8,399 nucleotides of DNA from positions 1-8,399 of the forward strand of contig JAJZHJ010000041.1 of NCBI GenBank assembly GCA_021804525.1. Direction: 5' to 3'. The DNA comes from Bacteroidota bacterium (GTDB lineage: Bacteria; Bacteroidota; Bacteroidia; Bacteroidales; Paludibacteraceae). The notes below the pieces were generated by a model. The model saw only the letters and a list, made by a program, of their open reading frames with translations, did no database searches and was not told the DNA's origin. The first letter of the stretch is position 1. The number at the start of each line of letters is the position of its first letter. Of the stretch, positions 1 through 6,040 are shown piece by piece. A program made the position numbers and the translations under genes.

Positions 1-2666
1 TTCTATGTCCGCAAATTCCTATTGTGGTGCTCACTCCTTTCTCACATGGCGTTTCGCGACGGTTTGCCCATGAAGACCTGAGCGCTATAGATTATGTATT
101 CAGCTGGTTAGGGAATGCGGATTTGTTGCTGGCAATCATTAAACTCATTGAGGATCGAATGAATATGGAAGCCGACGTCAAATCGGTTGGTGTACAAGTA
201 ATTCTTTTTGTTGAGGATTCCATTCGTTTTTACTCTTCCATGCTGCCTTTGATTTATAAATTGGTTTTCAAACAATCGCGGTCATTTATGACTGAGGCGC
301 TCAATGAACATGAACAGATGTTGCGCATGCGCGGTCGTCCGAAGATTGTATTGGCTCGTTCGTATGAAGAGGCAATGCAACTTTATCGACACTATAAAAA
401 TCATTTGTTAGGAGTTATCACAGATGTAAGCTTTAATCGATCCGGAGTAAAGAACCAATATGCCGGCATCAGCTTATGTGAGGATATCCGTTTAGAAGAT
501 CCACATATTCCGATTATCATGCAGTCGTCAGGAGCCGATAATGCTGAATATGCAGAACAATTTGGCGCTGTTTTTTTGAACAAAGGGTCAAAAACTTTAC
601 ACAAAGAATTGGAAGATGCTGTCATTGAAAGTTTTGGTTTCGGTGATTTTATATTTAAAAATCCTCTAACCGGCAAAGAAGTAAAGCGCATCACCATGTT
701 GAAAGAATTGCAGGAGTCAATTTTTACTGTTCCGGACGATGCTCTTTTCTATCATGTTTCCCATAACCATATTTCGCGATGGCTTTATTCTCGTGCCATG
801 TTTCCATTAGCGGAGTTTTTAAAACGTATCTCGCTTGAACCTGGTGACAATCTGCAGGATGTACGTCAAATTATTTTCGATGCAATTGTTGATTATCGCC
901 GCATTAAAAACAAAGGTGTGGTGGCTTTGTTTGAACGTGGTCGTTTTGATGAATATTCTAAATTTGCACGCATTGGCGAAGGTTCAATGGGCGGAAAAGG
1001 TAGAGGGTTGGCTTTCTTGGATGCTATGGTGAAACGTACTATTGAAGAGACTGATTTTCCAACAGTATCCATTACTGTGCCACGAACAGTAGTGCTTTGT
1101 ACAGATATTTTTTCCGCTTTCATGGAGGATAATAATTTGTATGACATTGCATTGCAAGATATTTCCAATGAGGACATTTTAAATGCATTTTTACAAGCAA
1201 CGTTCTCAAATGAAGTAATGGAAGATATACAAGCCTTTCTATCTTCTATTTCTGGTCCAATAGCCATTCGTTCGTCAAGTTTATTAGAAGATTCACATTA
1301 TCAGCCATTTGCTGGAATTTATGCTACCTACATGGTGCCTCACTCTGTTGAAAATCGTTCATTGACTCTTCTGTCTGTGAGAGATGCCATAAAAGCTGTT
1401 TATGCTTCGGTTTTTTATCGTGACAGTAAAGCCTACTTAAAATCAACACGGAATGTCATTGATGAAGAAAAGATGGCTATTGTCATGCAAGAAGTATGTG
1501 GAACATCTTATGAAACAAGATTTTATCCGTCATTTTCAGGTGTAGCCCGTTCGCTTAATTTCTATCCCATAGGACATGAAAGAGCTGAAGAAGGAATCGC
1601 GCATGTGGCGCTTGGGTTAGGAAAATACATTGTTGATGGCGGGATGAATTTACGATTTTCGCCGGCACATTCTAAAAGTGTTTTGCAAACAAGCACAATA
1701 CAAATGGCGTTGCATGAAACGCAAACCTTTTTCTACGCACTCGATTTGAATCAGTCTGCCTTCACGCCTCAAGTTGATGACGGTTTTAATCTTTTGAAAT
1801 TGACCGTGAAAGATGCAGAGGAAGATGGATCGTTATTGCTTATGGCCTCAACGTATGATACAAAATCGGAAACGCTGTATGATGGCGTTTACCCGGGAGG
1901 GCGCAAGATTATTACGTTTGCCAATATTCTACAGCATGATGCTTTCCCTTTAGCATCTATTTTACAGCGTATTCTCGTAACAGGACAACGCGAAATGGGA
2001 CGGGCTGTAGAAATTGAGTTTGCGGTTAATCTGCGACCAAAACCTACTTTCTATTTGTTACAAATTCGTCCGATTGTAGATGCCACCGAATGGCTCGAAG
2101 AAGACATTTCAAAAGTAACAAACGAAGAAACGTTAGTTAATTGTTATAAAGCTCTTGGACAGGGAATTATGAACGACGTGCATGATATTGTTTATGTAAA
2201 ACCCAAAACATTTGACGCTGCTAATAATCCATTGCTTGTAAGCGAGATTGATGAAATCAACAGATCTCTTTTATCGGAAGAAAAAGGATATGTGTTGGTT
2301 GGGCCTGGCCGATGGGGATCAAATGATCCATGGTTAGGAATTCCTGTCAAATGGCCTCACATTTCGGCAGCAAGAGTTATTGTGGAATCAGGATTAAATC
2401 ATTATCGTGTCGACCCGAGTCAGGGAACCCATTTCTTTCAAAATCTTACCTCTTTTGGAGTTGGATATTTTACAGTTAATCCATACATGAACGATGGTTT
2501 TGTTGATTTTGATTTCTTAGATCAACAACCGGCTATTCATGAAACTCAGTTTATTCGACATGTACGTTTTAATTGTCCTATCGTGATCAAAATGGATGGA
2601 CGTAAAAATCGGGGAGTCGTGTTACATTCAGAATGCACACAACAAAAAAACATCAAAAATCAATAA
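1..2666 (+). CDS. Receiver-domain / PPDK N-terminal (PEP-pyruvate-binding ATP-grasp) fusion protein, 5' partial
   Basis: The reading frame is open from the left edge (first whole codon at 3), so the true start lies upstream; the GTG at 24 is internal. Residues are numbered from that codon. Residues 1-48 are the end of a receiver-like domain whose usual C-terminal lysine is missing (FSWLGN in its place). Residues about 56-205 form a second receiver with a full set of key residues: E64-D65, candidate phosphorylation site D134, S168/S169 and K187. From about 315 to 690 comes a PPDK/PEP-synthase N-terminal ATP-grasp domain: GGKGRGLAF (323-331), AIRSSSLLED (414-423), FAGIYATY (429-436), EIEFAVN and LLQIRPI (663-684). 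Residues 690-880 are a C-terminal region with GPGRWGS (760-766). The phosphohistidine and PEP/pyruvate TIM-barrel domains of true PPDK or PEP synthase are absent, so dikinase activity is unlikely. A cytosolic ATP-dependent regulatory role is inferred; substrate unknown. The domain call is firm, the function is not. Confidence 0.88.
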   Translation, partial: LCPQIPIVVLTPFSHGVSRRFAHEDLSAIDYVFSWLGNADLLLAIIKLIEDRMNMEADVKSVGVQVILFVEDSIRFYSSMLPLIYKLVFKQSRSFMTEALNEHEQMLRMRGRPKIVLARSYEEAMQLYRHYKNHLLGVITDVSFNRSGVKNQYAGISLCEDIRLEDPHIPIIMQSSGADNAEYAEQFGAVFLNKGSKTLHKELEDAVIESFGFGDFIFKNPLTGKEVKRITMLKELQESIFTVPDDALFYHVSHNHISRWLYSRAMFPLAEFLKRISLEPGDNLQDVRQIIFDAIVDYRRIKNKGVVALFERGRFDEYSKFARIGEGSMGGKGRGLAFLDAMVKRTIEETDFPTVSITVPRTVVLCTDIFSAFMEDNNLYDIALQDISNEDILNAFLQATFSNEVMEDIQAFLSSISGPIAIRSSSLLEDSHYQPFAGIYATYMVPHSVENRSLTLLSVRDAIKAVYASVFYRDSKAYLKSTRNVIDEEKMAIVMQEVCGTSYETRFYPSFSGVARSLNFYPIGHERAEEGIAHVALGLGKYIVDGGMNLRFSPAHSKSVLQTSTIQMALHETQTFFYALDLNQSAFTPQVDDGFNLLKLTVKDAEEDGSLLLMASTYDTKSETLYDGVYPGGRKIITFANILQHDAFPLASILQRILVTGQREMGRAVEIEFAVNLRPKPTFYLLQIRPIVDATEWLEEDISKVTNEETLVNCYKALGQGIMNDVHDIVYVKPKTFDAANNPLLVSEIDEINRSLLSEEKGYVLVGPGRWGSNDPWLGIPVKWPHISAARVIVESGLNHYRVDPSQGTHFFQNLTSFGVGYFTVNPYMNDGFVDFDFLDQQPAIHETQFIRHVRFNCPIVIKMDGRKNRGVVLHSECTQQKNIKNQ

Positions 2667-3069
2667 GTTGTAGGGCCTTATTTTCTTGTTCAGTCATGAT
2701 GGTTTGTTCTTTTTCAGACTGATCGTTAATGCCGCATAGGTGTAAAATGCCGTGAATGATGACGCGGTAAAGCTCTTGTTGAAACGGGACGTTATATTCC
2801 TTTGCATTGGAAGCTACCGTTTCGAGGCTGATAAAAAGATCGCCGTGAATCGTGGTTTCATTTGAAGAGTCAAATGTAATGATGTCAGTATAATAGTCGT
2901 GTTGCAAATATTGGCGATTGACGGAAAGAATCTTTTCGTCATCACAAAAAAGATACGAAACATCCCCAATTTTTTTGTTATGATTCGCTGCAACTTGTTT
3001 TATCCATGCCGATATACGGCGTCTTGCAAAAGCTGGAACAGGCAATCCTTCAGAAAGATATTGAATCAT
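2653..3069 (-). CDS. ybeY: Endoribonuclease YbeY (rRNA maturation factor)
   Basis: This 138-aa protein belongs to the UPF0054/YbeY family, metal-dependent single-strand endoribonucleases of the cytosol that act in 16S rRNA 3'-end maturation and 70S ribosome quality control. Visible hallmarks are ISAWIKQVA near the N-terminus, the block NRQYLQHDYYTDIITFD (51-67), GDLFISL (76-82) and the metal-binding HGILHLCGIND (106-116). The third ligand position, normally His, is Asp116, and the position of E. coli Arg59 is Leu55. The ATG at 3069 was chosen because it gives the family length and sits one base after the rsmG stop. The frame runs open upstream to an ATG at 3168, but that start would overlap rsmG and add 33 residues of unrelated sequence. 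The 3' end overlaps the convergent plus-strand gene by 14 bp. Confidence 0.93.
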   Translation of the reverse strand: MIQYLSEGLPVPAFARRRISAWIKQVAANHNKKIGDVSYLFCDDEKILSVNRQYLQHDYYTDIITFDSSNETTIHGDLFISLETVASNAKEYNVPFQQELYRVIIHGILHLCGINDQSEKEQTIMTEQENKALQLIDF

Positions 3070-3070
3070 G

Positions 3071-3694
3071 TTAAAGTGGTAGATAAATGGCTTTCTTGGT
3101 TGCAAAAAAAGATTCAGTAAAATAATCGGATAAGGAATAAATGGTCGCTTTGTTCTTAAAAGGGGCAATTTCCGAGCCGATTTCTCCGCCTTTTAAGCTT
3201 ATAAGTCCATTAGGAAGTGCATTGTGTTGTTGCGAAGCAATATTTTTCCGGACGATTTGCACTAATTCGGTCAATGGCATGACGGCTCTACTAACAACAA
3301 AATCAAATTTTTCCTTTTCTTCTTCTCCGCGTTCATGCTTCAATATAATGTTTTTCAATTCAATAGCATTGGATATTTCAGTGGCGACACGAATTTTCTT
3401 TCCGATAGAATCGATCAAACAAAATTGAACATCGGGTAGCAAAATGGCTAACGGAATGCCCGGAAATCCGCCACCCGTACCAAGATCAAGAATTTTCGTG
3501 CCTTGTTTAAAATGAAGTACCTTGTTGATTGCCAATGAATGAAGTATGTGACGTTCATACAGGTTTTCAATATCTTTGCGTGAAATGACATTGATTTTGC
3601 TGTTCCAATCGGTATATAAATCGCCTAATGCGGCAAATTGCTCTTCTTGACGACTTGTCAGCGACGGGAAATAGTGGCGTAGTTGTTCAATCAT
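3071..3694 (-). CDS. rsmG: 16S rRNA (guanine527-N7)-methyltransferase RsmG
   Basis: A full-length RsmG (GidB) of 207 aa. The enzyme transfers a methyl group from S-adenosylmethionine to N7 of G527 in the 530 loop of 16S rRNA; in other bacteria its loss gives low-level streptomycin resistance. Sequence signs are LYTDWNSKINVISRKD (26-41), NLYERHILHSL (44-54), the SAM-binding glycine-rich loop ILDLGTGGGFPGIPLA (68-83), the acidic strand end DSIGKK (95-100), VVSRAV (133-138) and LISLKGG (164-170), ending in YLPL, typical of the family. The ATG at 3694 directly precedes the conserved N-terminal region, and the upstream sequence is intergenic. It is the first gene of a two-gene unit with ybeY (junction TAA-C-ATG). 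A TAnnTTTG box lies 20 bases upstream of the start. Confidence 0.96.
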   Translation of the reverse strand: MIEQLRHYFPSLTSRQEEQFAALGDLYTDWNSKINVISRKDIENLYERHILHSLAINKVLHFKQGTKILDLGTGGGFPGIPLAILLPDVQFCLIDSIGKKIRVATEISNAIELKNIILKHERGEEEKEKFDFVVSRAVMPLTELVQIVRKNIASQQHNALPNGLISLKGGEIGSEIAPFKNKATIYSLSDYFTESFFATKKAIYLPL

Positions 3695-3713
3695 ACATCA
3701 TCAGATCAAGCTG

Positions 3714-3721
3714 CAAATGTA
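3714..3721 (-). promoter_or_regulatory. Candidate -7 promoter box for rsmG-ybeY
   Basis: The minus strand reads TACATTTG, a full match to the Bacteroidota -7 consensus TAnnTTTG. It lies 20 bases from the rsmG start codon, which would give a leader of roughly 10-15 nt. I do not see a TTTG at the expected -33 distance (about 19 bases further upstream), so support comes from this box and its position only. Confidence 0.5.
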
Positions 3722-3733
3722 CACATAAATTTG

Positions 3734-3741
3734 TACCTTTG
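3734..3741 (+). promoter_or_regulatory. Candidate -7 promoter box for hisB
   Basis: The plus strand reads TACCTTTG, a full match to TAnnTTTG, and would start transcription near 3748, leaving an untranslated leader of about 80 nt before hisB. A second overlapping match, TAAATTTG, is at 3726-3733. Neither has a clear TTTG at the -33 position. The box is the mirror image of the minus-strand box at 3714-3721. Confidence 0.45.
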
Positions 3742-3828
3742 CGCTGATGTATCCTATTTCTGTTAACATTTTAGAGCAGGTTGTACATCCGATGTTTTTA
3801 GAACCGTATTTTTTAGTAATATATCAGG

Positions 3829-4956
3829 ATGAATCGACTTCTTTTTATTGATCGCGACGGCACTCTACTTGTTGAACCACCCGTAACCTTTCAAATAGAT
3901 CGGTTGGAGTTGCTTGAGTTTTATCCGAAAGTGATCAGCAACTTGCATCTGATTGCTTCAAAAAGTGATTATCAATTGATCATGGTTAGCAATCAAGATG
4001 GATTGGGAACAGCTGCCTATCCGCAGGAAAATTTTGATATGGTGCAACAAAAGATGCTCCAATGTTTGAGAAATGAAGAAATTCATTTTGATGCCATTCA
4101 CATTGACCCTTCACTCCCTGAAGATAATTCGCCTAACCGGAAACCGCGTATTGGAATGTTACATGATTATTTAACAGGTAATTATGACATAGTCCATTCG
4201 TTTGTAATTGGCGATAGAATCACTGATGTGGAAATGGCACGGAATATTGGCTGCAAAGCGATATTATTGCAAGAACCAGAAAGCGCTTTTCCTTTGTTGA
4301 AAGAACATCAATTAGAGGAAGTTTGTGTTTTGTGTACAACGAATTGGGATGAGATTACCGTTGTTTTACTGGCAGGACAACGTATCGCTGAAGTTGTGCG
4401 TAAAACGAATGAAACGGATATTTACATTCGTCTTAATCTTGATGGTTCAGGGAAAACTGAAATTTCTACCGGATTGGGTTTCTTTGATCACATGTTATCA
4501 CAAATCGGAAAACATGCAGGTGTGGATTTAACGATAAACGTGAAAGGTGATTTAGAAGTAGATGAACACCATACGATTGAAGATACTGCATTAGCTTTGG
4601 GCGAAGCTTTTCTCAAAGCCTTAGGCGATAAACGAGGCGTAGAGCGTTATGGATATTGCCTGCCGATGGACGATTCATTGTGCCAGGTGGCAATTGACTT
4701 TGGTGGGCGACCATGGATAGTTTGGAATGCAACGTTTCAACGTGAAAAAATTGGCGAGATGCCTACCGAAATGTTTTTTCATTTTTTTAAATCACTGAGC
4801 GATACGGCTAAAATGAATTTGAACATAAAGGCTGAAGGCGACAACGAACACCATAAAATTGAGGGAATTTTCAAAGCTTTTGCCCGTGCTGTTCGCATGG
4901 CTATTCGTCGTGATATTTTTAGTCATGAACTTCCTTCTACAAAAGGGACATTGTAA
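3829..4956 (+). CDS. hisB: Bifunctional histidinol-phosphatase / imidazoleglycerol-phosphate dehydratase HisB
   Basis: A complete 375-aa bifunctional HisB catalysing steps 6 (dehydration of imidazoleglycerol phosphate) and 8 (histidinol-phosphate dephosphorylation) of histidine synthesis in the cytosol. Residues 1-165 are the HAD phosphatase: FIDRDGTL with D8 and D10, MVSNQDGLG with S54, RKPR with K105, and [12 protein letters not shown] with D129 and D133. Residues about 187-375 are the dehydratase: GFFDHML (H221), [16 protein letters not shown] (H247, H248, E251), [14 protein letters not shown], and the second metal site NEHHKIEG (H341, H342, E345), ending in LPSTKGTL. The four zinc ligands of the E. 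coli phosphatase (C93, H95, C101, C103) are replaced by D93, S95, S101 and N103 at identical numbers. The ATG at 3829 matches the family's N-terminus directly. No other his gene is within the window; the next genes are unrelated. Confidence 0.97.
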   Translation: MNRLLFIDRDGTLLVEPPVTFQIDRLELLEFYPKVISNLHLIASKSDYQLIMVSNQDGLGTAAYPQENFDMVQQKMLQCLRNEEIHFDAIHIDPSLPEDNSPNRKPRIGMLHDYLTGNYDIVHSFVIGDRITDVEMARNIGCKAILLQEPESAFPLLKEHQLEEVCVLCTTNWDEITVVLLAGQRIAEVVRKTNETDIYIRLNLDGSGKTEISTGLGFFDHMLSQIGKHAGVDLTINVKGDLEVDEHHTIEDTALALGEAFLKALGDKRGVERYGYCLPMDDSLCQVAIDFGGRPWIVWNATFQREKIGEMPTEMFFHFFKSLSDTAKMNLNIKAEGDNEHHKIEGIFKAFARAVRMAIRRDIFSHELPSTKGTL

Positions 4957-4987
4957 GTAAGATATAATATTATAATGAGTTGTTGTT

Positions 4988-5479
4988 ATGAATCCGTGGG
5001 TTGAACAATTGCTGCGTGTCACAAAACGTTATTATTATATGAGCTATCTGATCGGGTTGTTGACAGCTCTGATTGGTTTTTGGTTGTCCCGCTCATTGTA
5101 TTTTAATCGAATGGATCCAACGCTCATCGGATTGCAGTCGTTGGACATTCTTTTCCTTTTAGGGAGTTTGCCTGGTATTTTGTGGCTCTTTCATCGAAAA
5201 ACAAAAGAGTTGCTACATATTTCATCGCTGGAAGTACGTTCTCAACGTTATGTTCGATGGGCGTTGATCCGATTTGTTGTTGTTGATATAAATTTGGTAA
5301 TAAACATATTATTGTTTTTCTTATTGCGTGATTTTTCCTATTTGTTGTGTTCGGCTATTGTGTTGGTGATGCTGGTACTTTGCCGTCCGGTAACTTTAAA
5401 ATTGGAAGAAGAAATTGGGTTAAAAGAAGAGAGCAAATCTTCTCCGTTGCCATTTGAAAAGACAAATCAAGAGGAGTAA
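4988..5479 (+). CDS. Small four-helix integral membrane protein of unknown function
   Basis: A 163-aa protein I cannot assign to a named family. It has four likely membrane helices, at about 17-38, 47-68, 92-113 and 116-133, in two hairpins separated by a basic loop (HRKTKELLHISSLEVRSQRYVR) that by the positive-inside rule would be cytoplasmic. The C-terminal 30 residues are hydrophilic, rich in Glu and Lys, and predicted cytoplasmic. There is no signal peptide or obvious catalytic motif. The start at 4988 lies 31 bp after hisB with no Shine-Dalgarno sequence, normal for this phylum. The hydrophobic composition and the conserved-looking neighbourhood argue for a real gene co-transcribed with hisB and the following HAD gene. 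Confidence 0.8.
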   Translation: MNPWVEQLLRVTKRYYYMSYLIGLLTALIGFWLSRSLYFNRMDPTLIGLQSLDILFLLGSLPGILWLFHRKTKELLHISSLEVRSQRYVRWALIRFVVVDINLVINILLFFLLRDFSYLLCSAIVLVMLVLCRPVTLKLEEEIGLKEESKSSPLPFEKTNQEE

Positions 5480-5525
5480 TCTCGTAGCTATTTACAAACA
5501 AACAGAACGTAAAAAATTGACATAT

Positions 5526-5966
5526 ATGACGATAGCGGTAGATTTTGATGGTACGATTGTGGAACATACCTATCCTAAAATTGGGAGAGAGATTCCCTTT
5601 GCCATTGATGTGTTAAAACGCTTACAACAAGAAGAATACCATCAATTGATCTTATGGACAGTGCGTGAAGGCTCTTTATTGGATGAAGCCGTAGCATTTT
5701 GTCGTACGCGGGGCCTTGAGTTTTATGCAGTCAATAGCAATCATCCTGAAGAAGCACAAGGTGATGGAAAATCACCGCGTAAATTAATGGCTGATTTGTT
5801 TATTGATGATCGAAATCTTGGAGGGTTGCCTGATTGGGGTGTCATTTATCGTATGATAAAGTATGGCGAAACCAAAGAAGAAGCTTCTGACAGTGCAACC
5901 AGCGAGTACAAGAAAAAACAAAAACGAAATCTTTTGATACGTATCGGGGAAATCTTGGAAAAATAA
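5526..5966 (+). CDS. Small HAD-superfamily hydrolase-like protein (BT_0820-type)
   Basis: A 146-aa minimal HAD-fold protein, probably a cytosolic phosphatase of unknown substrate. Motif I is AVDFDGTIVEH with nucleophile D6 and acid D8; motif II is LILWTVREG with T45; motif III is a lysine in SPRKLMADL (K86); motif IV is LFIDDRNLGG with D94 and D95. No cap domain is visible, as expected for such a short protein. It resembles, from memory, the conserved Bacteroides protein BT_0820, whose structure is solved but whose substrate I do not know. The ATG at 5526 puts motif I at the N-terminus as is usual; the frame also allows a start at 5454 that would overlap the preceding gene by 26 bp and add 24 basic residues with no family support. 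The C-terminal 30 residues form a lysine-rich tail. It lies 46 bp after the membrane-protein gene. Confidence 0.88.
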   Translation: MTIAVDFDGTIVEHTYPKIGREIPFAIDVLKRLQQEEYHQLILWTVREGSLLDEAVAFCRTRGLEFYAVNSNHPEEAQGDGKSPRKLMADLFIDDRNLGGLPDWGVIYRMIKYGETKEEASDSATSEYKKKQKRNLLIRIGEILEK

Positions 5967-6040
5967 TATAAGTTATTATTTTATGTCACTTTGGTCAAAT
6001 AGATGATTTTGTTTTGTTCTTTTGAATGAATCCATATTGC
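5967..6040 (+). promoter_or_regulatory. AT-rich spacer before the TonB-dependent receptor gene
   Basis: This 74-bp spacer probably holds the receptor gene's promoter, but no full TAnnTTTG box with correctly spaced TTTG is visible. Near matches are TCACTTTG at 5986-5993 and TGATTTTG at 6004-6011. An all-A/T stem, AAAATAAT (5960-5967) with ATTATTTT (5975-5982), spans the end of the HAD gene; it is too weak to call a terminator. Confidence 0.3.

Larger units (their letters stand above)
3714..3741. repeat. Inverted repeat containing both divergent -7 boxes
   Basis: CAAATGTACA at 3714-3723 is matched, as its reverse complement with one mismatch, by TGTACCTTTG at 3732-3741, with an 8-bp AT-rich centre. 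The dyad could arise simply because two TAnnTTTG boxes point away from each other, but the match extends past the boxes (ACA/TGT), so a repressor operator is also possible. Confidence 0.5.
3695..3828. promoter_or_regulatory. Divergent intergenic region between rsmG and hisB
   Basis: These 134 bp separate the divergent rsmG-ybeY and hisB genes. Both strands carry matches to the Bacteroidota -7 promoter box TAnnTTTG (listed separately), placed back to back. A 7-bp inverted repeat, TACATCA at 3694-3700 and TGATGTA at 3745-3751, flanks them. No riboswitch, T-box or histidine-rich leader peptide is apparent before hisB. Confidence 0.6.

Noticed and set aside
893..1267. Minus-strand open frame of 124 codons inside the PPDK-N gene
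   Set aside because: It lies opposite well-conserved coding sequence, has no recognisable motif, and is explained as a shadow of the true frame.
3070..3168. Upstream in-frame start that would extend YbeY by 33 residues
   Set aside because: It overlaps the end of rsmG, and the added residues are the out-of-frame reading of rsmG sequence.
3141..3428. Plus-strand open frame of 95 codons opposite rsmG
   Set aside because: It is antisense to conserved RsmG motifs and encodes a low-complexity, unrecognisable protein.
3747..3851. Small plus-strand reading frame of 34 codons upstream of and overlapping the hisB start
   Set aside because: It could be read as a leader peptide, but it has only one His codon, no ribosome-binding signal, and would begin at the predicted transcription start. 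Probably chance.
4963..4974. Perfect 12-bp palindrome TATAATATTATA after hisB
   Set aside because: All A/T, with no loop or T-tract; common by chance in AT-rich spacers, so neither a terminator nor an operator can be supported.
5454..5525. Upstream in-frame start that would extend the HAD protein by 24 residues
   Set aside because: The extension is basic, overlaps the membrane-protein gene and is not expected in the family, where motif I lies at the N-terminus.
5960..5982. A/T-only stem-loop at the end of the HAD gene
   Set aside because: The 8-bp stem has no G-C pair, so it is too weak for an intrinsic terminator.
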